Part shown: positions 1-11,696 of the stretch, piece after piece
Layout of the letters: every line of letters begins with the position of its first letter
How positions within the stretch are numbered: position 1 is the stretch's first letter
Assembly (NCBI GenBank): GCA_023078685.1
Contig: JALGAS010000001.1
Coordinates: 4,092,001 to 4,156,000, forward strand
Direction of reading: 5' to 3'
Length of the DNA stretch: 64,000 bases
Source: Neopestalotiopsis rosae
Taxonomy: Eukaryota > Ascomycota > Sordariomycetes > Amphisphaeriales > Sporocadaceae
Program-made: the position numbers and the translations under genes
Notes under the pieces: model-generated
Databases searched by the model: none
Told to the model about the DNA's origin: nothing
Seen by the model: only the letters and a program-made list of their open reading frames with translations

Positions 1-495
1 TTGGCTGCTCCCCCCCAACCCGCGAAAGAACCATCCTCGCTCACCAATTACATCCTCGTAACCGTTGATCATTCCGATTTCTTTCTCAGGTCAATTGTAG
101 CGTATCTGCTTCTCGTCCCCGATTCTAACGCGACTGGACATTACTGGGGCGTTTGCTGGCGAAACTTGGTTCGGAAAAGGTAAGGAGCTCACTAACGGTG
201 CAATCCCGATCTCGCATTCCTTCCAGACAGACCCTGCAGCTTCGTCGCGCAACGCAACAACGCAAACGCACGAACGCAACGAAGAACACCTAGGGTTATA
301 ACAAATCCATCTGTCCACTAGATGAACATTGAACCGGCCTAAGCTGCTAACACTTTGCTTCCTTCATAGCAATTGTCTTTGAATTCTTCAATCATCACCG
401 ACGACTACTAGTCCACGATCGCAACTCACCCATCGATCGTCACTCGCCCTCCCTCCATCTTCCACCACCTTCGTCCACATAATCCATAAACAGCC
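1..495. promoter_or_regulatory. Upstream region and leader of the G3BP-like gene
   Basis: No gene is visible. The last 130 bases before the start codon at 496 are rich in C and T with repeated 'ccatc/ccacc' runs, as is usual for fungal 5' leaders. The open frame at the left edge has no ATG and no recognisable protein content. Confidence 0.5.
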
Positions 496-2379
496 ATGGC
501 AAGCACAAACGGTACGTACGCTCTTTGCATCTTTCCCTTCCTCCCCTCCGCCTACCTATTTACCTAGGTATCTCGCCAATAATCATGAAGCAATTGCTAA
601 TGCGCAATCTTGCAGGCGCCTCTACCGCACCCGAGCAATCGGGTGGTCCCCAGAGCAACCTCGGCAAGGATGAAGTTGCCTGGTTCTTTGTCGAGCAATA
701 TTACACCACATTGAGCAAGACGCCCGAGAAGCTTCACGTACGTGCTAGGACCCAAAGGCCCCGCAGACCGCGTCTGTGTCGCCCAATGTGCTAACTCCAC
801 TCTGCGCAGCTCTTCTACAGCAAGCGATCTCAATTCGTCTACGGCCAGGAAGCTGAGGTTGCCGATGTCTCCGTCGGCAGACAGGTACGTTGGGATGAAT
901 TCTCCAGCTTGTCCAAGTTGCTTATCAACTAACGTCCTTCACTCAGAACATCCAAGAGCGCATTAAGAGTCTCGACCTCTCGGACAGCTGCAGCAAGGTC
1001 CGCATCTCCAACGTCGACTCCCAGACTTCGTACGACAACATTGTTATCCAAGTCATTGGCGAGACCTCCAACAAGATTGGCGATGACCCCAAGAAGTTCG
1101 TCCAGACTTTTGTTCTTGCCCAGCAGCCGTCGGGTTACTTCGTCTTGAACGACATTCTTCGCTACCTTGATGAGGACAACGAAGAGGAGCAGGGCGAGGC
1201 CGCTGCTCAAGAGCCCGCCGAGGAGGCTTCTGCTCCCGCGCCTGCCACTTCTGCTCCCCCCACCGAGGAGACTCACGAGGAGCCAGTAACCAAGGCTGAG
1301 TCGGTTGTCGAGGAAGCTGCCCCTTCCACGGCTGCCCTCGACGCGGGCGCTATCGATGATAGACTGGAGCAGGTTGCCCGCAACGACACAGTCTCGGTCA
1401 ACGGTGACGCCGCTGCTGAGGCCCCCGCTGAGGCCCCCGCTGCCGCCGAGGAAGAGGTTGCCGCTCCCGTCGAGTCCACCACATCTGCCGATCCGGAGGA
1501 GACTGCCCGCCAGATCGAAGAGGAGGACACCAAGGAGCCGGAGAAGCCTACTGACCCGAGCCCGACTCCCGTTGCTGCCCGCCAACCTCCTGCTCCCCAG
1601 CCCGCTGCTCCCGCTCAGCCGCCGAAGCCCATGACCTGGGCAAGCCGCGCTGCTGCCGCTGCCGGCCCCCCTCGACCCGTCGTCCCCCTCCCTAAGACTG
1701 CAGCTCCCGCCGCCACCCCGGCCACCCAACAGCGACCGGCTGCCCCAGCAGCTTCTGCAGCCTCGAAGCCTGCCGCTTCGCCTGCTCAGTCCACCGAGAC
1801 CCCCGCCGCTGCCGCCACGACCGCTAAGGATGAGTGGCAGACAGCCGGCAGTGACTCGAAACGACACAACCGCCCCCAGTCTGTCTCAATCCCTCAGGCA
1901 GACAAGGATGGCGTCTTGGGCTACGTCAAGTACGTAACAGAGAAGGTCCAGCAGGACGACTTGAAGACAGCTTTGAGCCAGCATGGCGAGGTCACCTATC
2001 TTGACATCAATCGCACCAAGGTACGTCGGATAATTTTGCTTTCCACCTTTGATAATCTTGAGGCCCCCGTGAATACTAACATTCCATGCAGAGCTGCGCC
2101 TTTGTTGAGTTTGCCACCCCAGCCGGCTACCAGGCCGCTGTTGCTGCCAACCCTCACGTGGTGAACGGCGAGAACATCACCGTTGAGCCCCGCCGACCCA
2201 AGACTCAAGCCTACGGTGGTGGTAACTTTGGTGCTGGTCGTGGCAATCTTGCCAACCGAGGTGGACGAGGTGGCTTTGACGGAGGCCGAGCCGGCGGTCA
2301 GGGCGGCAGAGGCAACTTTGGACAGAACCGCGGACGAGGTGGCGTCCGCGGCCGTGGCGGCGCACAGGCTACTGCCTAA
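496..2379 (+). CDS. NTF2 and RRM domain protein, G3BP / Nxt3 / Bre5-like
   Basis: Five exons: 496-511, 616-737, 810-884, 947-2020 and 2092-2379, giving 524 residues. Residues about 22-146 form an NTF2-like domain (DEVAWFFVEQYY, then FVLNDILRY). A long linker rich in Ala, Pro and Glu follows to about residue 380. Next comes an RRM at about 382-464, whose RNP1 motif (SCAFVEF) starts exactly at the last exon. The tail from about 475 is an RGG/GGRGG box. This order is that of animal G3BP and fission yeast Nxt3, which bind RNA, partner the ubiquitin protease Ubp3/USP10 and enter stress granules; budding yeast Bre5 is the related cofactor. The first exon codes only five residues and one base. Family assignment is firm; the cellular role is inferred from the family. 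Confidence 0.93.
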
Positions 2380-5250
2380 ATGCACTCAACCCGCGGCGGT
2401 TCCGCTACGAGTCTGAGAGAAACACAAGAGCAGGTCGTCCGATACATCACGAGCAGCAGTTGCAGTCACAGTGGTCGTTGTTGTCGCTGTCGTTTCATCC
2501 CTGCGGGCGCGGAAACCATGGATACTTCGACACTGTAATACTACCTTGACACTCGAGTTGCCAGACTCACTGCAATTCGGCTCTGGTGTTCATTCCCGTT
2601 CGTTCCTTTCCCCCCATGGTGGTTTTTCTACACTCTCTTGGGTGCTCCGTTTCTGGCCTTTGGGCTTGTTTCAGTTTTCCTTTTTTTTTTTCTCATTCTA
2701 TCTCATTTGCGAGTTTTTGTTTTCCCATCCAGATCAGTGTGGCAGACAGTGTCCATGATCGTCACACTTGTGCAAATATTGCATCGCGAGGGTCATTTGC
2801 TGCTAGAAGCTAGCATGATGGGGGATTTGTACATTGCTCGGCGGCTGGGAAAAGTCGATACCTAGGGATCATTTCATTTTTGCATGGTTGGAGCGTTATG
2901 GTGAAACGTGGTCAAAAGAACTGGACGATCGATAATGTACAATACTGGAAAAGTCTTTCAAGATCCGGCTTGTATCAGTGTAATGCTATCAACGAATTTG
3001 ACGACAAACTCGCAAGCTAAGCCTTGGTGTGCTTTTCCTTTTCTTCCTATTGCGTAGAATTGTTGAAACATGCAGCACCTACGAGACATTTGGGGCACGA
3101 TCTGACCATGATCCTCGTTTGCTAAACAAGTTTATGGTCTTGTTCCTTGGGCACCTAACTTTTGTTACAGTGATTCTAAATATTTATCCCAACTGACATT
3201 GTAGAGCAGGTGTGTATGTGACTGATGCCCTGCATCGCTATGACGGGCAAAAGAAGACGGGACAACTCGCTTGAAGTAGCCTGTCCCGGATAGGTCATCA
3301 GCCATGTTGCTGACGGCCTCAAGGTGTAGACACGATACGCATGGAGATTTAATGAATGGCCTGGTCGCAGGTTGTTCTTTTCCTTGTTTAACAGACCTAA
3401 GCTATGTACCTAGACTCGTTCGCTAATGATATACAAAATATGTATATATGTAACCTTCCGCAATGAATTTCCATTACGAAATGAGGGTCCATTCACTGAT
3501 CCAATGAGTGCGATTGGGAGGGCCAAATGCAAGGTCCAAACAGAGAACCCCCCCGGCTTATGACCGACTTCCAACACATTACCTGCCTCGTTGCAATATT
3601 AGCATCATTCTCCCGCCCGTGTTATGTTGGTACCAGTTGCATGTATGTCTTCCAACCTCAACAATATTTTGCTTTCTCCAAGCATCTATCAATGAACTGT
3701 CGATGCCAAGTTAACAATTTGCCCACCTACTCACTTACTTACTACTCCCTCACTGACTCCACAGGTACATATGCCACTTTGTTCAATGGCTGGCTGGCTC
3801 CCTTGGTTACGGACTCTTGCCATGTCCGGAGTTATGTGTCCAATATATTCTTGTTCCCCTCCACTCCCCTCCCCCCGACGTGCAGCCGGCTGCAAGTAGT
3901 TTGGGCCAGCGGACGTCGTGCGGCGCTGCATTGCATATTGATTTGGCTACGCTACCACCTACCTGGCCGGGAATAGCGGGATCCGGGTGTGGTCATGTAG
4001 GCTTCGGCAAACACGCCTGTCCATTTGAATAGTCGTCCATTCGATCCGCCCAAGTCCATTTGATCATTTCATTCAAGCATCCAATGCCATCAACTCAATG
4101 CCCACTCCCTCCCCCCTTCTTCTCCGCCATCTTGAGCCCTGGCATCATCAACAAGGGAATCATTCTCTACTTGAGATGATTATTGATATTGTCACAAGTG
4201 GACGATGTACGTCGGCAGTGTTGGAGAGAGTTATGTAGCAGGCAGGACCACTTACTGCTGGAAATGTATACAAAAAAAGGTCATGCGTGTGTATATAGTT
4301 GACATAGTTTGTACGAGTACTTTGTACATGGGTTTTGCATGAACCAACCCACTGCACAGTGAATGAATCCCCTCCACCATGACTACCTCTGTATGTACCA
4401 TGATCCATCAGCCGTCAAATGTTATGTTCGGCTGGATTGGATCTCTCAAGGGACTGGGAGGGGTAAGGAAGGGGCGGTTTTTGGGGCGGTTGAATGGGCT
4501 TTGTCCGGGGGTTCGTCGATCTTCAGCAGGTCATCCAGCAGCCCAGTCGCCCATCATTGGCAAGGCAAGGAAGGAAGGCAAGGTCGTTTGGTTTGTTGTC
4601 CTGCTGCTGCTGCTGCTGCTGGTCCTGGCAGCTGGGTTGAGGGGTGGAAGGGGCAGCCCGCAGGACTCTGTTCTGCCCTAGAACAATCATCGAAGGGTTT
4701 TTGGGCTTCCAATACCATCGATGCGTCTTTCCATTGCATACACATTATTTTCTCTTTCGGCAAATTTCTTAAACAATCCTATAACGTATCTGCGCCCGCC
4801 CCCCGCCCCCCGCCCCCGTTCCTCGTTCCCTCATTCCCCATTTCCCGTCGCCCCCGGCCCCTGGTCTATTATACATATGTGCAAACCTACATGGCAGTAG
4901 TACATACATACATTTGCCTGGCTTACCAACCTACGTATGTATGTTACATGGAGAATGGATTAAATGGGAACCGTCGGTACTGAGAAGCACCCGGTAGCAA
5001 CAGCAGCAACAGTACATACGTTAGCAGAAACAACAGACAAACAAGCCTTGGAGAAGTAGGTTAGCCGCGTTCCCCCCCGGCCCCGGCTTCCCGTTGTCAG
5101 ACTGGCTTCCAACTCTGCTCATTTCCATCCATTGTTCACTTCGTGCCTCCAGTCTCTTTTCCCCGTCCACGCCTCGATCTCTTGGTTTTCTCGCGGCGTC
5201 CGATCAGTGTCACCCCTTTTGCATCCTCCATCCCTTCCCCCCTCCGATTT

Positions 5251-5265
5251 GATCTGATCTGATCT
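5251..5265. repeat. GATCT pentamer repeat (three units)
   Basis: Three perfect tandem GATCT units lie 380 bases before the PH-domain start codon. The same pentamer recurs as a longer array at 61731. Confidence 0.8.
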
Positions 5266-5384
5266 ATTCAAGGTCCAAGACGTTCAGTCTCCCCCTACCC
5301 ACAGGAACTACTTACTATACACACTCATTTGGTGATCCAGTAACACCATGAGGATTGGTCGGGCTTGACGCAGCCAGAGTTCTG

Positions 5385-5425
5385 CTCTCTCTCCCACTCA
5401 CTCTCTCTCTCTCTCTCTCTCATAT
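5385..5425. repeat. CT dinucleotide microsatellite
   Basis: About ten uninterrupted CT units (5401-5420), flanked by imperfect ones, in the presumed leader of the PH-domain gene. A short TG run follows at about 5463. Confidence 0.9.
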
Positions 5426-5645
5426 ACTCTCTTTCACTCTTGCATATACACACACACTCGCTCTGTGTGTGTGTCCCTCTCTCTGTATTCCATAGTCACT
5501 GCCCGCTTACATACCTAGCCTGTCTTGCCCAGACACTAGGTGTGTACTGGTATTTCTGAGCGGCGTTGGACTCTTGGCAGAAGGAGTAACAGACAAGGCG
5601 GGCCAAGACTCTGCCATCTTTGCTGGACTCTGATTCCGTGTCTCT

Positions 5646-7043
5646 ATGGCTCCTGCAGCCGCGTTGGAGGGTCATGATGTCTCAACTCCGCGGCTGTCGG
5701 CGACGTCGCCTCTGCGGCGCCGCGTGTCGATGGAGGAGGACTACTTCTACCAGGAGGTGATGACAGCGCCTTCGCACCACCACCGACCCTCTTCTCCTCC
5801 AGCGTACACGCTACCTCGCTTTGGATACGACAAGAAGGGTGAGCCCGTGGTCATGGCCGAGGCCGAACCCCTCCCGCAGTACACGTGCGACGTGCAGATC
5901 GAGGGGGTGTTCAATATGAAGATGGAGATTATAGACACGATCAAGCGTGCGCCAGCCCGGAATTGGCGCGCCATGTTTGTGCAGCTAGAGGGGACCAAAT
6001 TGAGCATATACTCGATCAAGAAGGACTGGGGCTTGGGGAGGTCCAAGAAGCACGGCGCCCAAGTCTTTGCCGACAATCCACCGTGGGTGCAAAAGGGCAC
6101 ACTCGAAAAGACATACACGCTATTACATGCCGACGTGGGCATCGCGGCAGACTATGAAAAGTACGTTCACTGAGAAGCAGGATACCAGTTTTCCCATGAC
6201 AGATTCTAACATGTTGTTCTTGCTTTTGCAACTAGGCGGAGATATGTCATCCGGGTTCGAGCAGAGACAGACCAGTTCCTGCTCTCATGTATAGAACTCG
6301 AGACCTTTGTTCGATGGCTCGATGCCATGTTTGCAGCCATTAATATTTCACCCACCATCGACGAGCGGGATTTCCCTCGGGATCAAAGCATACCGCGCAG
6401 AGCCCGGCTGCAATACTTTCGGACCGGTGCAAATCTCACGCGGCAGAATAGTCGAGCCTCTGATGTGCCAAGGCCGGCGCCCGTCATTCACCATTCGGCT
6501 GTCACGCCGAGGATACCTGTACGGCAAACCAGCGAGGGAGGCCCGAGCAACATTCGTTCCGACCGGCAGACACAAGCCACTATCGTGGCCGCTTCAGATG
6601 CTGGTTTCTTATCACCCATCGGGGAATCGATAACAACCGCAGCCACGCTGACATCGACGGGTGCATCGATTCATGCACGCCGGGCGGCGCAAACTACTCA
6701 GCCATATACGACGGATCATCGTCCAGGGCAGGCACCCGAAGCCTTCCACCACGGGCGTCTGTCGACGACATCATACCCCAACGAGTCCATCCATCCCGAG
6801 ACGGGCAAGTGGCGTCCACGGCACGAGTGGACGACGGCCCACGACATGGTCTATGCCAAGCTCTGCTACGCCGTCCTGTTGTTTAGAAGTCCACGCAAGT
6901 CCAACTATGTCATCGCAAAGGGGAAGAAATGGTTCGTGGACTGGACGACGGGTAGAATGATTCGCGTCTTGCCTCCAGGCTATTTTGAGCATGAGGTTAT
7001 GGGGCCGTGGCAGGTTTGGAGCACCGAGAACAGGAGGATCTAA
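5646..7043 (+). CDS. Pleckstrin-homology (PH) domain protein
   Basis: Two exons, 5646-6160 and 6236-7043, give 440 residues. The intron has a gtacgt donor and an actag acceptor and falls inside the PH domain. The domain spans about residues 80-208: it opens with IEGVFNMKMEI, has the NWRAMFVQLEGTKLSIYS strand pair and closes with the C-terminal helix FVRWLDAMFAAINI, including the conserved Trp. PH domains bind phosphoinositides or proteins at membranes. The rest is a Ser/Thr/Arg-rich linker. A distinct C-terminal block (KLCYAVLLFRSPRKSNYVI to the end) looks conserved but is not a domain I can name. The start is the first ATG of the frame, after a long CT-rich leader. The specific function is unknown. 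Confidence 0.88.
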
Positions 7044-8089
7044 TAACGTCCAGTGTGCCGAGAGTCATGTTGATTGTGCTGGCCGTGTCAAAGAGTGGTT
7101 CGGTCTGTAGTGGTGTAGAGACGGACCACGGATAGGTCATGTTGCGTACAGCAACTTGACTGGTACACAAGGTGGTGATGATGGTCTTTGCATTTATTCT
7201 TTTCCTTCTCTTCTGGTCATCCTGCATATTCGGAAGCATTGAAAACATACATCTGGCTGCATAGGTATTTGTTGGCATCAAAAGGTTGGGAAGCCTCAAA
7301 GCTCTCATGATACTTATATATCCTCCTTTTTTTATAGTATCGGAGACGAATGGAGCAGGAAAGAGACATGTGCATGAACTTTTTGTCCAATATCCCCTGG
7401 CTTTTATCTGGTTTGACAACCCTTCTAACCCCTCGAAAGTAGAGTAGAACCCGATAACTAGTCTCTATTATATCGTCACATATTGCCAAAACCTCGAGCC
7501 TGAGCTTCTTCGTCAGCATCCCCGCCCTTGGCTTGGATTTCGGGAAGACTCAAAGTGCGCCCACAGGCCTCTAACGTGCCGTCACTCCACCAGCGAGTGT
7601 TGCTTTTTTTCAGCTCGGAATGAGACTCTTGATGACCCCGTTTGGGGAGAGAGGAAACAATGCTTCCAGAGCGTGTTTCTCACTCAGAGCCAGTCTTGCA
7701 TACACTGCAATTGGGGCCTAGCCAGGCAAGAAATCTCCCAAGATTAATGCCGATTTCCAACGCGGTACTGCTGCACCTGCGAGCAACAAACATTCGTTCC
7801 CCAATCGCCTCGGGCCTGTTGATGAAAAAGGTTTTGCAACTAGCATGACTGACCATTTGCATTTTCCATCATGGCGAGACATGACCATATGACAAGTAGC
7901 TCGGAAGCTCCCAAAGCCCACATGGATGTCTGTATCGTTGCGTAATGCCGGAGACTTGGGCTGGATGAGCTGCGTCTGTTGAGAAGTCATGTTGAGCTTT
8001 CTGTGTGAGCAGAGGCAGTGTACATATCACTGTTCTTGAATTAGGGGAGGCTTCCTCTCTTTGAGCTTCTGACCTCGTGTCGTTTCGAC
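7044..8089. other. Convergent 3' region between PH gene and NNF1, no gene seen
   Basis: About 1 kb between two gene ends. Only short frames without coding character on either strand. No repeats stand out. Confidence 0.55.
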
Positions 8090-8906
8090 TCAAGGCCCAG
8101 ACAATTCGACTTCGGCGCTTCTCGTCTCCTTTGCTAGCTCGTCGACGACACCGTCCATGGACTGGTTCGCACCATCAATGTCGGCGAACAGCTTTTCTAG
8201 CTGCGACAACAATACTTCCAGCTCTGAGCGCTGCTTCTGTATCTCGCCAAAAAGTTTAGCATTGTGCGCCTGCGTTGTCTGCAGCTTTGCATTAAGTTGC
8301 GACTGCTGCTGCGCAAGGTGAGGTGCCAGGTGAGCAGCGAGTACAGTGTTGGCTGGCAATAGATGTGGTCTATCATTTCGCAAGGCAGCCGACAGTTAGC
8401 GAATACAGTTTGAGAGCCAAAACACCGACGTAAGGCGAGGAAGAAAAGAAAGGAAAAACCCAAACTCACGGTACAGGCACGTCGGCGGGGTCCACGACAC
8501 CAGCCTCTTCCCTCCTCCTCTCGGCCTGGCTGACGAGGCTCTCGAGCTCGTTGAGCTTGGGGACCACGTTGCGGCTCTGGACAATGGTCTCAAACTCCTT
8601 CCGGCACAGCACGCCCAGGCGGTCCACCATTTGCTTCTGCACGCCCTTGAGGTTGCCGGGCGCCTGGGCGGCAATGGTGGGGAAGCACGAGGCGAAGTTG
8701 TCCCAGCTGATCTTGCCGAGCGTGTGCGTCAGGCTGTCGTCGAGGACCTTTTGGAAACGCGCGGCGCGGGGGCCCGGCGCAACGGCCGTGTGCTTCGCGG
8801 GGAGGGGCGGCGAGGCCGGGGCAGTAGCGGTAGAAGTAGCAGCAGCATCATTATTATCGTCGGCCGCGGCAGGGCCCTGCGCGCGAGCTGGTTCAGAGTC
8901 GGACAT
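8090..8906 (-). CDS. NNF1: Kinetochore protein Nnf1 (MIND/Mis12 complex)
   Basis: Exons on the minus strand: 8906-8470 and 8369-8090, giving 238 residues; the intron has a gtgagt donor and a gatag acceptor. The N-terminal 40 residues are Ala/Asp-rich. The Nnf1/PMF1 core starts near RFQKVLDDSLTHTLGKISW and contains the family signature FASCFP. A coiled coil covers about residues 160-225 (AQQQSQLNAKL to QLEKLFADIDG). Nnf1 pairs with Mtw1/Mis12 in the four-subunit MIND complex that links inner kinetochore to the Ndc80 complex. The frame is open further upstream to about 9065, but the ATG at 8906 was chosen because the upstream stretch does not resemble the family. Confidence 0.88.
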
Positions 8907-9443
8907 GGTGGAAGACGATGTATATATCTCTCTCCAGCATCTGTTCCACAACGACCAGGAATTTACATTGACGTTGTTGTGGTGGCGCAAGAAAAAGAGT
9001 GAACAGTCGTGGTTGAGGTAGTGAACAGTCGCCGCACGTAAATATGATGAGACGCGTCGCATCAAGGGACCGACCGTGTTTTGGGGATTTAGAGTGGCTA
9101 CAGCACCTACCTGTTAGGTGTTTATATAGTATGTACCACGTAAAATGGTGGGGCTCGTGTCTAATGTCGAAATAGGTACCACTATCGCGGATAAGCTATG
9201 CGCCAATCGTGCCAAATGCTTGTTACCCTTCGTACTTTGTATACACCTCCCAAGCCATTGGCTTAACCACTGTCACTTTTATATATACGTATACACGTCA
9301 TACAGACTGTCCATATTATATCCATTCTTTTTTCCCTCTCTGGTTACCATCTAGATTTACAGACAATGCCCCTTTCTATTCCATGTGCAGACCGTGACCC
9401 TTGCCAGTCTTGCTTATACATAATCATACACGAGTCTTTTTCA
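8907..9443. other. Intergenic: NNF1 promoter and TAZ1 3' region
   Basis: No gene seen. The part nearest 9443 is AT-rich, as expected for a 3' untranslated and terminator region of TAZ1. Confidence 0.5.
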
Positions 9444-10855
9444 TTACTCTTTCCTTACCAAGCTATCGTCGACATTACTCTTGTACGCCTTGGTGGGCGG
9501 TTCTCGAGCCCATGTTTCGGCCAGCGCCAGCTTGGGGTCGTCCTCAGGGTAGCCTTGGCTAATTCTGAGCTTCTCAATCTCATCTCTGACTCGTCTGGCG
9601 ACTTCTGTTCGGAGCTCAATGGCTTCGCGGCCGTACTTGAGCTCGTCAGTAAGCTCTCCCATGGCCAAGGGCTTGCCGCCTTTTGTCTCTCTTTGGACTA
9701 GTTCCTGCCACTTGCGACGCAGGTCACCAAAAGTACGCTCCGTGTCCACAAGCTCTCCAAAGGCTACACGAAATGTCTTGTTGACCCGGGGCAGAAAGCG
9801 AGGAAACGTCCTGTCCTCGGACATCATATGCTGCGTACCATCAATGAACATGGGCAAAACATCAGGCATGGGCTCGGACTCGAGAATCAGGCGAGACATT
9901 CCCCATTTGAAGTATCGAAGTGAGAGTGCCGGGTGCTGGTGGATGCAGCCTTCGGGGAAAACGTGGACCCATGCCAATCGGTTTTGCGCATAGGCCGAGG
10001 GTGCGACAAATGAGTCGGAGCCTGTGGTGGTATAAGTGAGGCCACCTGTTGTGAATGGATCTGCTATGTCGGGGGATGACGACGATGACGACAATCTTGA
10101 CAACGGGGCACTGCCCGGCTGGCTTCCGGCAAACGGCTGGGCCGAAAGTAGGCGGATTGCCTGCGGTATGGTTGACTGGAAAGCGCCTCCATGGGGCGAG
10201 TACAGAAGACGATGGGTCGGTAGGACCTGGCCAAGACTGAAAAATGTAGATAGGGCTCTGGAGGGATGATGAGCATCTGGACAAGTACATGTACGACGCC
10301 GACGACGGGATTACTAACTTGTTCTTGAAGCATATGTCGTGAGCACCCAAGCCCCATCTCAAGTTGGGAGGGTTGAAAAGATAACGTGCCGGCAGCACTC
10401 CCCATAGGACGGGGTCATCTATCCTAAGTCCATGCATGAGTCCTTGGAGGGCCCATATAAACCCGAGATGGACATTTTCCCGACTTACACACTGACGTGG
10501 TTGCAGACTGCGTAACATGTTAGTCCTTCATGCTCGCTTTGAAGGGACAAAAGTGATAAGAAGAAGAACAGACGAAGAAAAGAAAGGGGTTATTACCTGT
10601 CAGAAGACCTCTTTCCCTCTTGTCTACATCTTCTCTCTCGTCTAGGATCTGCAAGAACCTTTGCAGGCCAGTAGTCTCAACCTTGTTGAAACCATAAAGA
10701 AATCCACGAGAAATCATGCCGGTGAGCCCAGTGATCATGGAAGCCGACGCGCGCCATGGCAGGCTTGGCCGGTCATAAGGTACCGCGGCGATGGGCTCTG
10801 ACGCTGAGTCCTTGTCATTCGTCATGGTGGTGGTGGTTGATGTCGATGCGCTCAT
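9444..10855 (-). CDS. TAZ1: Tafazzin-type phospholipid-lysophospholipid acyltransferase
   Basis: Four exons on the minus strand: 10855-10597, 10507-10489 (a 19-base microexon), 10423-10319 and 10257-9444; total 398 residues. The acyltransferase HX4D motif is His90-x4-Asp95 (NHVSVIDDP) and is assembled from three exons. The second block is FKNKALSTFFSLGQVLPTHR; the FPEG motif is at 228-231 (VHVFPEGCIHQ); RYFKWGMSRLI and PMFIDGTQHMM follow. Tafazzin transfers acyl chains between phospholipids and remodels mitochondrial cardiolipin. A Ser-rich insertion (about residues 179-190) sits before the FPEG block. Length is close to yeast Taz1. An in-frame extension upstream of the chosen ATG is considered leader. 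Confidence 0.93.
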
Positions 10856-11696
10856 TAAGACCAAAGACGCGCGCAAAGAGGAGGGATATATTTGAGAGAC
10901 CTCACTGGGAAGAAAACAAGGAGCCACGAGCACTGAGATCTCAGGACATAATCAAACCATCAAATGAATGACCTTCTTCACAGTGGCGAAGGAGAAAGAA
11001 AAAGAAGAACAAGTACGCGGTCGCAGTCGCAGTCGCCCACGATACTGGCGATGCGAAGAAGGTAGTAAACAAAAGTTGCAGGTAAGCCCGTACAAGAAAC
11101 ATTCAACTTTTTTTTTTCTGGGCCGCTCACACACGCTGCAGTCGTTCCACTCGCTGTCAGCAGCCCGGGCATTGGCCCACTGACCCAGTCGGTTGAGTTA
11201 GTGGGCATGTCATGACTTTTTGTGCCATGTTCAGGTACATGAGCGCCAGGCACCCAGCCGGTCCCCGACGTTGGGGAAGCTTTAGGCTCGCTAGGCCACC
11301 CCAGAAACCACAATTCCGCCAACCAAAGCCCCAGGCCGACCCACGCGGGCTTCCTTCCGCGTAATCTAATCACTGAGCTGAGCCCACTGGAGCTACCTAG
11401 CCTACTGCAAAAAGCTCACACCTAACTCGTGCACTTCAAACTGCTTTACCTTGCATCACACCTGTCTAACATAGCTTCCTGTGGCCTACGATATACATCC
11501 ATGTAGACAAGATAGTAGCCACCAAGAAGTCGAATGCAAACGAGGACTTACAAAACCCTCCAATTGCTGCGCGGCGATTGATTCAATCAACTCTGGAAGG
11601 CATCACAAATATATATTCCGACACGCCGATCCAAGCTACAAACGAGACACCCAAGGATACTACTACTGCTGCTTCGTGGTTCGGCACAACAACATC
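10856..11696. promoter_or_regulatory. Divergent promoter region, TAZ1 (-) / NOSIP-like (+)
   Basis: 840 bases between two start codons on opposite strands, with no gene in between. The right part is read as leader of the NOSIP-like gene; its frame is open upstream of 11697 but lacks family similarity. Confidence 0.55.

Larger units (their letters stand above)
2380..5645. other. Intergenic, 3.3 kb, no gene seen
   Basis: The left part is the 3' region of the G3BP-like gene. Several open frames of 60-200 codons exist but none has coding character or a recognisable domain. The right part (about 5080-5640) is pyrimidine-rich, contains a CT repeat and a GATCT pentamer repeat, and is the likely promoter and leader of the PH-domain gene. 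Confidence 0.6.

Noticed and set aside
929..1867. 312-codon minus-strand frame inside the G3BP-like gene
   Set aside because: It is the antisense of the Ala/Pro/Glu-rich linker; its Gly/Ser/Leu-rich product mirrors GC-rich codons and no splice or family support exists.
4363..4983. 206-codon plus-strand frame
   Set aside because: Codon and residue use is irregular, it crosses homopolymer-rich DNA and no domain is visible.
8907..9065. In-frame N-terminal extension of Nnf1
   Set aside because: The added residues do not resemble the Nnf1 family, and the ATG at 8906 gives a typical length.
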